Source: a virus
DNA: 64,000 bases
Reading direction: 5' to 3' (one strand)
IMG/VR virus record: IMGVR_UViG_3300047320_000285
Coordinates: 124,001-188,000 of that record
Position 1 is the stretch's first letter; each line of letters opens with the position of its first letter. The position numbers were made by a program, and so were the translations under genes. Positions 41,475-49,270 of this stretch are shown here, piece after piece. Below the pieces are notes generated by a model. The model was given only the letters and a program-made list of their open reading frames with translations. It ran no database searches and was not told the DNA's origin.

Positions 41475-42788
41475 TTAACTGCTCGCCGGGAAGTTGAACT
41501 TCGCCGCCACGAGGTAATGGATATTGTCGTAGCTCGCCACGATAAACAGCTGGTTGTTGCGCGTGAGGCGCGTCATACCGGCCGGAATCGAGGTGAACGG
41601 TCCCATGGTCTCGGCTACAATCAGCATCTGTTCGAGCAGCTCTGCCCAGCCTTGCGTGTCTTGCGACATACGGGCGAAGTCGGTGGACTGTGACGACACC
41701 GCGATAAAGTCCGGGAAGATCTGTACCAGTTCGTACAGATTGTCACGATTCTGGTCCGAGCCGACCGCCCCAATCGCCAGCGACTTGTACGGGTGACCAA
41801 AGGCCGCCGCATGCGCATTGATATGGACCGTGGGGTAACTGCTGCAATACGCGATAACCTGGCTCATCATCGCCGTCAGATTAGCGAACGGCGAGTAGAT
41901 GCCCGACTCGACTTCCCGGTTGGGAATCGCATAGTTACCCCAGTTTGGGACGATCGTTACTTCCGTGCGTTTAAAGATGTCCGGAAAGATCTGGGTCCAC
42001 TCGGCTTGCGTATGGGACGTGTTCGCCAAGATGTAAGCGACCAGCGCGTCCTTGATCGAGTCGATGTTGTTGCCGGCCATGCCGTAGATCAGCACGGTCC
42101 ACTGGGCGGGCACCAGATGGGTGGGCTGCAACGGATCGTTCCAGTCGTACTCGTCGGTGCGCATGATGGTTTCAGGGAAACCCTGCTTGGCGGCCTGCGC
42201 GTTGGCCACCAGCTGACTCATCGTCACCGCATTCACTTCCGCTTCCACCGCACTGCCCGTCTTGAAGAAGTCGTCAAGCGGAGTAATCGGTGGCACCACC
42301 ACAATGCTGAACTCGTCGTACTGCGCGGCGAACGACGCATCAGCAAACCAGATGCGCACGAAGTTGCTGCTGTCGGTGGTGTCGAGCGTATCGGACCAGC
42401 TGACCCACTCGGGGATGAAGTGACCCGCGGCATCGCTGACAATTGCCCCGCACTGGAAGTTCGAGGCCTTGCCTTGGAACGCCGCCAACACTTGACCGAG
42501 GAACACGTCGGCAAACATCTGGCCGCTTTCGGTCAGCGCCAAGTTGTAGATCCACTCGATGATGGTCATCGTGCGGGTCGCGAAGTCCGCGTCGATGGGG
42601 ATGGCAGTCCCGTCACGTGCACTGAGGAACGAGAGCAGCGTCACATTCGGGGCTACCGCGTTGACATACTGGCCCAGTTCCTTCGAATAGGTGAGAGACT
42701 GGTTCGAGATCTCACCGATAGCGTTGTTGGAGCCGGGCGTGTTGTTGGCCAGCAACGCATGATTAGCAAAGCCCTTCAGGACGTACAT
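41475..42788 (-). CDS. Virion-type structural protein
   Basis: 437 residues from the ATG at 42788, eight bases after GGAGA; an earlier in-frame start at 42815 lacks a ribosome site. Mixed alpha/beta, with long loops, no membrane or enzymatic signature. Aromatic-rich core segments include FVRIWFADASFAAQYDEFSIVVVPP (split at about 140-165). Together with the 211-residue gene after it, it forms a minus-strand pair between phage DNA-metabolism and membrane genes. Probable tail component by style only. Confidence 0.5.
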   Translation of the reverse strand: MYVLKGFANHALLANNTPGSNNAIGEISNQSLTYSKELGQYVNAVAPNVTLLSFLSARDGTAIPIDADFATRTMTIIEWIYNLALTESGQMFADVFLGQVLAAFQGKASNFQCGAIVSDAAGHFIPEWVSWSDTLDTTDSSNFVRIWFADASFAAQYDEFSIVVVPPITPLDDFFKTGSAVEAEVNAVTMSQLVANAQAAKQGFPETIMRTDEYDWNDPLQPTHLVPAQWTVLIYGMAGNNIDSIKDALVAYILANTSHTQAEWTQIFPDIFKRTEVTIVPNWGNYAIPNREVESGIYSPFANLTAMMSQVIAYCSSYPTVHINAHAAAFGHPYKSLAIGAVGSDQNRDNLYELVQIFPDFIAVSSQSTDFARMSQDTQGWAELLEQMLIVAETMGPFTSIPAGMTRLTRNNQLFIVASYDNIHYLVAAKFNFPASS

Positions 42789-42862
42789 TGATGATCTCCA
42801 ACTTAAAGGGCACACTCATTCGGGGTTGATGAGTGCGATCAAATCTGGTAAAATAAGACAAG

Positions 42863-42869
42863 CATAAAA
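42863..42869 (-). promoter_or_regulatory. Candidate late promoter TTTTATG (minus strand)
   Basis: On the minus strand GTATTTTATGC lies about 75 bp before the ATG at 42788. It overlaps the plus-strand early-type motif at 42866, so the two divergent genes may use the same AT-rich core. Confidence 0.3.
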
Positions 42870-42875
42870 TACTGC
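42866..42875 (+). promoter_or_regulatory. Candidate early promoter AAAATACTGC
   Basis: Matches the AAATACTGCC copy at 11738 in nine bases and lies 19 bp before the ATG at 42895, like the spacing at 52457 and 53030. Confidence 0.4.
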
Positions 42876-42894
42876 TGCTTTTGAGGGGTTTCGT

Positions 42895-43320
42895 ATGATT
42901 TTCGAAGTGATGAAGTTACTGTGGCCGTTTCTGAAGGAGTTTTTCCTTGGCAAGGAAGGCTCGATCGGACAAACGGTCAAGAAACGGGAATGGAAGAAGT
43001 TGGGGATGCTGTTCCTGATGACCTTCTCGGTAATCGCAAACCTCTTCCTGTTTCCCAAGTCGATCATGCTGAGCGACCAGGTGATGAAGCTGCAGCATGA
43101 AGTCAAACGTTTGAAGGATGAACTCCCGCCGGCTCCCGATCCGGATCATCCGGATAACACCAGTCGGGATGTGGCGGCACCGCCTCCCGAGCCACCGGCT
43201 CAGCCTACGCAAACGGCGAGTGAGACCGTGGCGGGTCCGCCGCCGTTTAAGGGTGCGGCGTACCAAGAACGCTTGAACAGTATCATGACCCGGGCCCAGC
43301 AGCTCGATCATGGGCGCTAA
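42895..43320 (+). CDS. Single-pass inner membrane protein with periplasmic helix
   Basis: 141 residues, ATG start with GAGGGG upstream. A basic cytoplasmic N-terminus (VKKREWKK) precedes one transmembrane helix (LGMLFLMTFSVIANLFLF, about 36-53), a short coiled coil (LSDQVMKLQHEVKRLKDEL, about 59-77), then a proline-rich linker (PPAPDPDHPDNT) and a C-terminal helix. It is followed 17 bp later by a lipoprotein gene. This repeats the layout of the spanin pair at 27563-28448, so it may be a second spanin-like or envelope-spanning pair. Confidence 0.6.
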   Translation: MIFEVMKLLWPFLKEFFLGKEGSIGQTVKKREWKKLGMLFLMTFSVIANLFLFPKSIMLSDQVMKLQHEVKRLKDELPPAPDPDHPDNTSRDVAAPPPEPPAQPTQTASETVAGPPPFKGAAYQERLNSIMTRAQQLDHGR

Positions 43321-43337
43321 CACAAAAGGGGTTGACA

Positions 43338-43775
43338 ATGCGCTTTTGGAAATTCATCGGGGGTGTGGCGGTGATGTTCGCGGGCTGCAGCAGCTTTAAT
43401 CGCTACACGTACATTACCCCACAACAACAGCAACAGCAAGCTGAGCAAGCTCAGCAACAACAGCAAGCTCAGCAAGAAGCCAAACAGATCGAACAGAAGG
43501 CCACCGACATCGTCCTGAAGAACGTGTGTCCGAAGGCGGCCTTCAAGAAACTGCCCAAAGAACCGACGATTGATCGTGGGCGCTGGGCAAGCGCGCCGGA
43601 TGACAAAGCTTTAGAGGGGGCGATGATGGACCACATCGCCGCCCAGCAGCGCTACATTGCGTCGCTCAAAGCGCAGGTTATTCAGGAACGCACCGACTAC
43701 AGCGCGAGATGCGAGCAGTTTGCGCGCGAACAAGCCGACCGGAGTAATCCGTCGTTACCGGCGCCACCTCAGTAG
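43338..43775 (+). CDS. Phage lipoprotein with glutamine-rich coiled coil
   Basis: 145 residues from the ATG at 43338 (AAAGGGG upstream). Signal peptide MRFWKFIGGVAVMFAG ending in a lipobox cysteine (FAGC, Cys17). Residues 27-55 are a glutamine-rich coiled-coil segment (PQQQQQQAEQAQQQQQAQQ), followed by a charged helical body with two cysteines and a short proline-rich end. Likely anchored in the outer membrane and paired with the preceding inner-membrane protein. Role unknown; spanin-like function is one possibility. Confidence 0.65.
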   Translation: MRFWKFIGGVAVMFAGCSSFNRYTYITPQQQQQQAEQAQQQQQAQQEAKQIEQKATDIVLKNVCPKAAFKKLPKEPTIDRGRWASAPDDKALEGAMMDHIAAQQRYIASLKAQVIQERTDYSARCEQFAREQADRSNPSLPAPPQ

Positions 43776-43840
43776 ACGTCTTTTTACGGATCCTCTCTAT
43801 GGCATAGCAGGCAAACGCCGTAGACTGGAGAAAGGTTAGC

Positions 43841-45433
43841 ATGAGTAAATCAAAAAAGAAAGAGGGTGCAGTGGAAGAAGTCGTCGAACGCCACGGTATC
43901 GTGGTGTGGACTGACGGAGGCGCACGCCCGACTAATCCCGGCCCGGCTGGCTGGGGAGTGCATGGTTACATGTTCAATGCTATCAAGCCGAAGAAGGGCT
44001 CGGGTAACGCCGAGCATTTGTTGACCACCCACGGTTACGTATTGAAAACGGAGGCGGGCAAGATCAACACGGGCGAGTACGCCGAGAAGCATTGGGAAGC
44101 GGTGATCGAGGGTTCCGGCAAGCCCCTCGAAATCACCCCGGTGCACTACATCGACGGGTACGGTTCGTTCACGCAGTATGAATCGAACAACGTGGCGGAG
44201 CTGATGGCTACCACCAAGGCGCTGGAGTACGCGCGCGATTACGATGTCAAGCTGGTGCAGGTCTACACGGACAGCAAGTACGTGCAAGAAGGCATCATGC
44301 AGTGGATCGGGGGTTGGGAGCGCAACAACTGGATCAAGCGCGACGGTACGGAAGTCGCGAACGCGCAACACTGGAAGCACCTGCAAGCCACCCGTAAGAT
44401 GCTCGAGCAGCGCGGCGTAAAGGTGACGGTGTCGTGGATCAAGGGTCACAACGATCACTTGGGCAACGATAGCGCGGACTTGCTGGCGACGATTGGCGCG
44501 GTGACCTCCAAAGAGATCCTCGAGAATCCCAACAGCCCGCATGCGTTGCATCAGTTCATCACCAGCGTCCCGGAAGGCTACTGGAAGTACGATAACAACA
44601 AGCACCCGATGATCTCGCACCGCCGGATGTATTTCAATACCGACCCGGAGTATGTGAAACCCGGTGAGTACTTCCTCGGTGACCATGGCAAGGACGATGA
44701 ACTGCTGGGCAAGCGCGTGGCCACCGGTGCCTTTGCGGTGGTGCGGCTACGGGTACCGGACTCGACCTTGGAGCTGATTCGCAATCGGCAGATCGCGTTC
44801 AGTAAGGGTTCGAACACGGTCATCATGGCGCGACTGGATGAAGCCTTCAACGCCGATACGCATAAAGTCTTGTCGGAGTATGGTGAGCGCGCCATTCAGT
44901 TGTCGTTCCATTCCCGGATCGACACCGTGTGTATCAACAAGCGCCCGCTGACCCGGGAGTTGAATCCGGCCCGACTCGCGCATCGGGTGGCGGAAAGCGT
45001 GGGCGACATGGATTCGGTGCTACAGTTGTACTTGGCCAAGGATCCCAAAATTACGGTCACGGACTTGACGTCTATTCTCTATGAGCAGACGGTGAAAGTT
45101 AAGGTCGTTAAAAAAGGGGAACCGCCTGCTACGCCGGAGCCGCTGTTCAAGCTCTTGCCGAAGTACAACGTCGGCTTTGCTTCGCTACAGGTCGACGCGC
45201 AGTATCTTGCTTCCGAAGGTGACGTAAAATCGGCTCCGGTGATCCTTGTCTTGGGCATCGATCTCGTGGATCGTAACACCTTGAAACGCTTGGAGGAATA
45301 CCAACCCAAGGTCAGTCTGGTCACGTGGATGGAATCGGAGAAGGTCTTTCGATTTGCTACCATCATCGAGGCCGGTGAAGACGTAGGCATCTGGGCGGGA
45401 TACTATTCCAATACGCGCGTCTTGGGTTCCTAG
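43841..45433 (+). CDS. RNase HI with long C-terminal extension, phiKZ gp155-like
   Basis: 530 residues, ATG start. Residues 18-220 are a complete RNase HI domain: Asp25 in WTDGGARPTNPG, Glu120 in NNVAELMA, Asp144 in VYTDSKYV, His203 in IKGHNDH, and Asp213 in NDSADLLA. It cleaves RNA in RNA-DNA hybrids such as primers and R-loops. The remaining 310 residues form an extra domain of unknown fold that other phage RNases H do not need; it may bind DNA or a partner. A similarly placed RNase H is known in phiKZ (gp155). The neighbouring RecA-like gene supports a replication and recombination cluster. Confidence 0.9.
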   Translation: MSKSKKKEGAVEEVVERHGIVVWTDGGARPTNPGPAGWGVHGYMFNAIKPKKGSGNAEHLLTTHGYVLKTEAGKINTGEYAEKHWEAVIEGSGKPLEITPVHYIDGYGSFTQYESNNVAELMATTKALEYARDYDVKLVQVYTDSKYVQEGIMQWIGGWERNNWIKRDGTEVANAQHWKHLQATRKMLEQRGVKVTVSWIKGHNDHLGNDSADLLATIGAVTSKEILENPNSPHALHQFITSVPEGYWKYDNNKHPMISHRRMYFNTDPEYVKPGEYFLGDHGKDDELLGKRVATGAFAVVRLRVPDSTLELIRNRQIAFSKGSNTVIMARLDEAFNADTHKVLSEYGERAIQLSFHSRIDTVCINKRPLTRELNPARLAHRVAESVGDMDSVLQLYLAKDPKITVTDLTSILYEQTVKVKVVKKGEPPATPEPLFKLLPKYNVGFASLQVDAQYLASEGDVKSAPVILVLGIDLVDRNTLKRLEEYQPKVSLVTWMESEKVFRFATIIEAGEDVGIWAGYYSNTRVLGS

Positions 45434-45460
45434 TCTTTTTTATCCACTCCTGTTGGCGGT

Positions 45461-45477
45461 GCTCTCCCGGGGGGAGC
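45461..45477 (+). terminator. Hairpin after the RNase H gene
   Basis: GCTC (45461-45464) pairs with GAGC (45474-45477), continued inward by TCC / GGG with a CGG loop. The flanks lack a T-tract downstream; TCTTTTTTAT lies upstream of the hairpin. Weak terminator. Confidence 0.4.
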
Positions 45478-45500
45478 CCTGCTACCACTAGGCCATCGAC

Positions 45501-45938
45501 ATGTCAACTCTTTCTTTGAACCTCAGGGCGACCCTGGGCGCCATTGGCCAGCACATGCTGTCGCGACGAATGAAACGCTTGATCCTCTTTTCCTCGTTGA
45601 CCGCAGTCCTTAAGCAGGACGACGAGCTGGACAAACAGACCCTCGAGAAACTCAATCTCGTGATGGGGCTGTCGAGCGACGTTGAAGCGATGAAGTTTCC
45701 GGTCTATATTCGATCGGCGATCTGGAAGGGTGGCGCACCCATTCAGGTCCCGGGCGAACTGTTTGCGAAGAATCCCTCCGAGCAGACAGTGCAGACCATG
45801 TTGAGCGAGCTAGTCTCGAAGATCCCGCGTTATTTGCGGTTCGGCACTGATGCGGAAATGAAGTCCGATTTCGAACGCTATCTCACGCATGGTCGCGAGT
45901 ATCTCGATCGTCGCCGTGGTTCTCGTGTGAATGCCTGA
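45501..45938 (+). CDS. Small hypothetical helical protein
   Basis: 145 residues, ATG start with a weak ribosome site. Basic and helical at the start (RATLGAIGQHMLSRRMKRLILF, about 8-29), with a charged middle and a basic end (REYLDRRRGSRVNA). No known domain, signal peptide or convincing membrane helix. It follows the RNase H gene on the same strand and is closed by a GGCATA-type bidirectional terminator. Function unknown; the basic ends could bind nucleic acid. Confidence 0.55.
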   Translation: MSTLSLNLRATLGAIGQHMLSRRMKRLILFSSLTAVLKQDDELDKQTLEKLNLVMGLSSDVEAMKFPVYIRSAIWKGGAPIQVPGELFAKNPSEQTVQTMLSELVSKIPRYLRFGTDAEMKSDFERYLTHGREYLDRRRGSRVNA

Positions 45939-45947
45939 TTTCACAGA

Positions 45948-45989
45948 GCGGCATAGACGCCCGGGGCGACCCCCCGGGCTTTATGCCGC
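45948..45989. terminator. GGCATA-family bidirectional terminator
   Basis: Inner stem GCCCGGGG (45959-45966) / CCCCGGGC (45972-45979); outer stem GCGGCATA (45948-45955) / TATGCCGC (45982-45989), eight perfect pairs. Between convergent genes. Confidence 0.85.
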
Positions 45990-45995
45990 CATCCC

Positions 45996-46826
45996 TTAAG
46001 CGCGCAGCTTGAGGATGTTCTTGGTGGTCCGGTCGATCGAGGTGGTCAGTGCCATGATGCGGTAATAAACAGTCGCGAAAAACTCCACTTCGCTGGCAAT
46101 CTGAAACGCGCCGTCAGCCAGTTCGGAGAGCATCGTCGGGCTGGCGCCTTTGAAGTCATCCTTCTTGGCCGCTTCGATCAGGCGGTCCATCAGGTGCACG
46201 GTGTCTTGCAAGGTCTTGGCCAGCACCTTACGATTGACGCCGTTCATCTTGTCCGACAGTTGCGCGGCGGATGAGAACACCAGCGTCCAGTCATTGTTAC
46301 GTTCCACTACGTCGCCGTAACGGACGTCCGTATCGTGGCTGCCGGTTTGGAAGCACGCACCCAGATCCTTGTTAAAGGTCGCGCGTTGGGCTTCCAGTCC
46401 TTGGTAGACCACCGCACTGTTGGCTGTCGAGAAGCGCTCATCCTTGTTGGTGAGCAACATCGCGATATAGGTGCTGTAGTCCGACAGGCGTTCCTGAATC
46501 TTCGACACGTGTTCGGTGACCGGACCGAGTGCCGCCATGTACGCCAGATAGGTGACTTCCAGACCTTCCGGGACGTACGCGACGATCGGGGCCAAGTCCA
46601 TGTACTTATGCGTTTCCGCCACCCGCATAAACGCACGCTGGTCGCGCGTGAGGACAATGCCTTCGCTGTCCGCATGGAACTTCGACACCAGACCGGCGAA
46701 GACACCCCGGGCGTTGGGCAGAAAACGGTGGATCAGATCCGAGAAGTTGATCGACAGGGAGTGCTCGGACTCGATCGCAATCCATTCACGATCGTGCCGC
46801 AGCGTGTTCATCAAAGTGGCGTCCAT
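45996..46826 (-). CDS. Helical protein, possible internal-head component
   Basis: 276 residues, ATG start. Almost entirely helical, with amphipathic segments but no coiled-coil core long enough to name (e.g. LAKTLQDTVHLMDRLIEAAKKDDF, split around 205-228, and ASEVEFFATVYYRIMALTTSI, about 243-263). It lies alone on the minus strand, divergent from the RecA-like gene, with a TATGTAAA late-type motif upstream. The helical style resembles the internal-head-like proteins at 1-3293, so a virion role is a reasonable guess. No enzymatic signature. Confidence 0.5.
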   Translation of the reverse strand: MDATLMNTLRHDREWIAIESEHSLSINFSDLIHRFLPNARGVFAGLVSKFHADSEGIVLTRDQRAFMRVAETHKYMDLAPIVAYVPEGLEVTYLAYMAALGPVTEHVSKIQERLSDYSTYIAMLLTNKDERFSTANSAVVYQGLEAQRATFNKDLGACFQTGSHDTDVRYGDVVERNNDWTLVFSSAAQLSDKMNGVNRKVLAKTLQDTVHLMDRLIEAAKKDDFKGASPTMLSELADGAFQIASEVEFFATVYYRIMALTTSIDRTTKNILKLRA

Positions 46827-46853
46827 AGCAACCTTTATTGGGGGTCAAGAGAG

Positions 46854-46864
46854 TTTTACATAGC
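46854..46864 (-). promoter_or_regulatory. Candidate late promoter GCTATGTAAAA
   Basis: Minus strand, 28 bp before the ATG at 46826. Shares TATGTAAA with the minus-strand element at 1834-1845, which lies at nearly the same distance from its gene. Confidence 0.35.
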
Positions 46865-46873
46865 ATCTGTGAG

Positions 46874-46884
46874 AAATTACTGCC
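46874..46884 (+). promoter_or_regulatory. Candidate early promoter AAATTACTGCC
   Basis: 61 bp before the RecA-like gene. Its extended sequence (A-rich, TACTGCCCG, then TCCAT) matches the copy before the RNAP-beta-like gene almost base for base. Confidence 0.5.
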
Positions 46885-46944
46885 CGCGTCCATTATCTGG
46901 CAAGAATCACCCGTTCATACCTAACACAACAAGCGAGTCAAACA

Positions 46945-48351
46945 ATGGATTTCCAACAACCAGTCATGGAGCAGGCGCCAGCGATTCGACCGATGGTCAA
47001 TCTCGGGGCGACGCTTGACATTATCACTGGCAAGTATCTGATGGGCAAGCACGGCGAGATGATCCTGATTGGGGGAGCGCCGCCGACCGTCGGGGTGGTG
47101 GGGATGCCGAACGCCTTCAAGTCGGCGTTTATCCGTTACATGTCACTGACCATTCTGGCACGTATCAAGGAAGCCTCAGGCGCGACCTATGATACCGAGT
47201 CGACCGTGATGGAAGATCGCTATCGCGAACTGGCCTCGTTTATCGAAGGGCTGGAAGATCAGGACATCTTCGATATGCATCGCTGGTTTATCACCAACAG
47301 CGACGTGTTGCCGGGTGAGAAGTGGTTCGACAAACTGTGTGACTTCTTGAAGTCCCGGATCGATGGTCGCAAGAAGGGCGAGAAGCTGCTGAAGACGCCA
47401 TTTATGGACCGCGACAAGACCAGCAACTTCATGATGCTGCCGCCTTACATTCAGGAACTCGATTCGATCTCCGAGTGGGCGTCGTCGGCCAATCAGCGCA
47501 TGGCTCAGGAAAACGAGATCGGTGAGGGCGGGCAGACGCTCTTCATGCAACAGGGTTTGCACAAAACCCGTTTGATGCAGGAGTTGCCGCGCTTGGCCGC
47601 AGCAGGTCATGCGTTTGTGTTTATCACGGCGCACTTGGGTAAAGAGATCCCGATGGATCCGCGCTCGCCCCCCGCCAAGACCCTGCAGTACCTGAAACAA
47701 GGCATCAAGATCAAAGGTGCGCCGCCCAAGTTTGAATACCTGACGCATCTGTCGTGGCTGGCGAACTCGGCGCCACCGCTGGTGACCAAGGAGAAAACGC
47801 CGCTCTATCCGCGTGACTCGGATGACAACATGGAGGGCGACACCGATCTGGTGTGCGTGACCATGACGATTCTGCGTAACAAGTCGGGTCCGTCGGGTTT
47901 GCAAACGCAGGTGATCTATTCGCAGCTCGAAGGTCTGCTGCCTTCGCTGACTGAATTCCACTACATCAAGGAGTGGGACAAGTTCGGCATTCAGGGCAAT
48001 GACCGCAACTACCAGCTCGAACTGCTGCCGGATGTGAGCCTGTCGCGCACTTCGGTACGGGGCAAGATCGACAGCGATCCGAAGCTGCGCCGGGCGCTGA
48101 ACATCAGCGCTGAGCTGTGCCAAATGCACAATCACTGGCACCATTTGGGTGAGATGCTGTGCACTCCTAAAGAACTCTATGAGGACCTGCGCAAACTTGG
48201 CTACGATTGGGACGTGCTGTTGAACACTCGGGGATGGTGGACAACGGACGAGAATCACCCGCTGCCGTTCCTGTCGACGATGGATTTGCTGAGGATGCGC
48301 AAGGGTCTTTATCACCCGTATTGGATGGAGCCCCTCAAGAAGGCGGCTTAA
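46945..48351 (+). CDS. RecA/UvsX-like recombinase
   Basis: 468 residues, ATG start. RecA-core signs: LGATLDIITGKYLMGKHGEM (20-39) before the P-loop, a P-loop-like GMPNAFKS (53-60), and TYDTESTVMEDRYREL (81-96) corresponding to the RecA IDTE-x-x-x-x-x-R segment. A later HAFVFITAHLGKE (about 219-231) fits the strand before the sensor glutamine. The P-loop has Phe where glycine precedes the lysine, so nucleotide binding may be altered. It would pair homologous DNA in phage recombination, consistent with the RuvC-, SbcC- and RNase H-like genes in the window. A DnaB-like helicase is the alternative. Confidence 0.7.
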   Translation: MDFQQPVMEQAPAIRPMVNLGATLDIITGKYLMGKHGEMILIGGAPPTVGVVGMPNAFKSAFIRYMSLTILARIKEASGATYDTESTVMEDRYRELASFIEGLEDQDIFDMHRWFITNSDVLPGEKWFDKLCDFLKSRIDGRKKGEKLLKTPFMDRDKTSNFMMLPPYIQELDSISEWASSANQRMAQENEIGEGGQTLFMQQGLHKTRLMQELPRLAAAGHAFVFITAHLGKEIPMDPRSPPAKTLQYLKQGIKIKGAPPKFEYLTHLSWLANSAPPLVTKEKTPLYPRDSDDNMEGDTDLVCVTMTILRNKSGPSGLQTQVIYSQLEGLLPSLTEFHYIKEWDKFGIQGNDRNYQLELLPDVSLSRTSVRGKIDSDPKLRRALNISAELCQMHNHWHHLGEMLCTPKELYEDLRKLGYDWDVLLNTRGWWTTDENHPLPFLSTMDLLRMRKGLYHPYWMEPLKKAA

Positions 48352-48388
48352 GCCAAGACGGTCTGAGGGAATCTTTGGGGTCACGGCT

Positions 48389-48583
48389 ATGTTGTATCGC
48401 GCACAAAACACGTTGCTTGATTCGGAAACGGATCAGCGTTTCACGGTCACCGGCACTCCGCGTGATCACTTTCTGGAGGGCTCCTCGAAAGGTGTCTATT
48501 CACTGGAAGATCCGGATGGCAATACCGTGATCTTCCATCGCGACATCGTTGAGAGCGAGCGCTTTACTCTGGTTGCAGCGTAA
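48389..48583 (+). CDS. Very small hypothetical protein
   Basis: 64 residues, ATG start with a weak G-rich site. Compact beta-rich sequence (QRFTVTGTPRDHFLEG; GVYSLEDPDGNTVIFHRDIV, split at about 35-55), perhaps a single SH3-like or barrel fold. It lies 37 bp after the RecA-like gene and before a hairpin, so it probably shares that transcript. It could be a small recombination or regulatory factor; nothing specific is visible. Confidence 0.5.
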   Translation: MLYRAQNTLLDSETDQRFTVTGTPRDHFLEGSSKGVYSLEDPDGNTVIFHRDIVESERFTLVAA

Positions 48584-48608
48584 GCGTTCAACACCACCCT
48601 TCGTTTCA

Positions 48609-48633
48609 GGCGGGTCCCCACAAGGGGCCCGTC
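48609..48633 (+). terminator. GC-rich hairpin
   Basis: GGCGGG(T)CCCC (48609-48619) pairs with GGGGCCCGTC (48624-48633) around ACAA, with one bulged T. A modest T-content follows. Ends the RecA-like transcription unit. Confidence 0.6.
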
Positions 48634-48660
48634 ATCCCCTGTATCTTTGAGAGAACTACC

Positions 48661-48990
48661 ATGACTAAGGCAACGGTCATCGCACCTGACGCGAAACTGA
48701 AGGACGTCATTATCAACCGCCTGCAGGAGTTGGGTCACCCCAATCCGCACGCCCCGCTCGAGGGTCTCTTTGAAGACCAGCATTCGGCGATCGATCAAGG
48801 CATCGAGCAGTTCCAGATCAACCGCACGCTGCGACGCTATCTGGGCAAGTTCGAGACCAGTACGCTGGCTGCGCGCACCTGTCTGACCGACGATGCCGCG
48901 CCGACTGACTGGTTCTACAACGTCGAGCGCGCGGTGCTGCCGATCATCGTCGAGCACGACTGCCCGAAGGTCGAAACCGCGCCGGCATAA
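48661..48990 (+). CDS. Small hypothetical protein
   Basis: 109 residues, ATG start with GAGAG upstream. Helical, with a well-conserved-looking N-terminus (DVIINRLQELGHPNPHAPLEGL, split around 15-35) and one aromatic core segment (TDWFYNVERAVLPIIVEHD, about 82-100). No domain recognised. It starts a run of closely spaced small genes (spacings of 10 bp or overlaps) up to 50978. Confidence 0.55.
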   Translation: MTKATVIAPDAKLKDVIINRLQELGHPNPHAPLEGLFEDQHSAIDQGIEQFQINRTLRRYLGKFETSTLAARTCLTDDAAPTDWFYNVERAVLPIIVEHDCPKVETAPA

Positions 48991-49000
48991 AGGAGGCCCC

Positions 49001-49270
49001 ATGGCCCGTGTCAGTTCAGTGTTGGTCTGGGGCACCGAAGTCACGCTCGGCTCACCCGAAGCGTTCGGGGAGGTGATGCGGATAGTCAAGAATATCGGCC
49101 TCGAGCAGGCGGACGACCACAACGCTCACGTGATTTCAGCATACGAAGCGATGGAGCGGCCGTGGGATTGCGGCTATGTCGGCATCTCGGTGGGGCTGAT
49201 GTCGGCCATGGATCGTTATCGGGAGGCAACCGGTGTCGGGATACCAGTGTCAGCTCGCGCGGCTGATTGA
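49001..49270 (+). CDS. Small hypothetical protein
   Basis: 89 residues, ATG start with a perfect AGGAGG four bases away. Contains a possible helix-strand-helix (EVTLGSPEAFGEVMRIVKNIG, split around 13-34) and a glycine-rich region near residue 65 (CGYVGISVGLMSAMDRY). Its last 38 bases overlap the next gene in another frame, so translation is probably coupled. Function unknown. Confidence 0.6.
   Translation: MARVSSVLVWGTEVTLGSPEAFGEVMRIVKNIGLEQADDHNAHVISAYEAMERPWDCGYVGISVGLMSAMDRYREATGVGIPVSARAAD

Noticed and set aside
43776-43840. GGCATA-type element before the RNase H gene (CTATGGCATAGC)
   Set aside because: The hexamer is present, but no inner hairpin or partner arm is found; counted as chance.
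45465-45500. A tRNA-like sequence on the minus strand (CCTAGTGGTAGCA resembles a D-arm)
   Set aside because: No anticodon arm, T-arm or acceptor stem can be formed around it; probably chance, or at most a decayed tRNA fragment.
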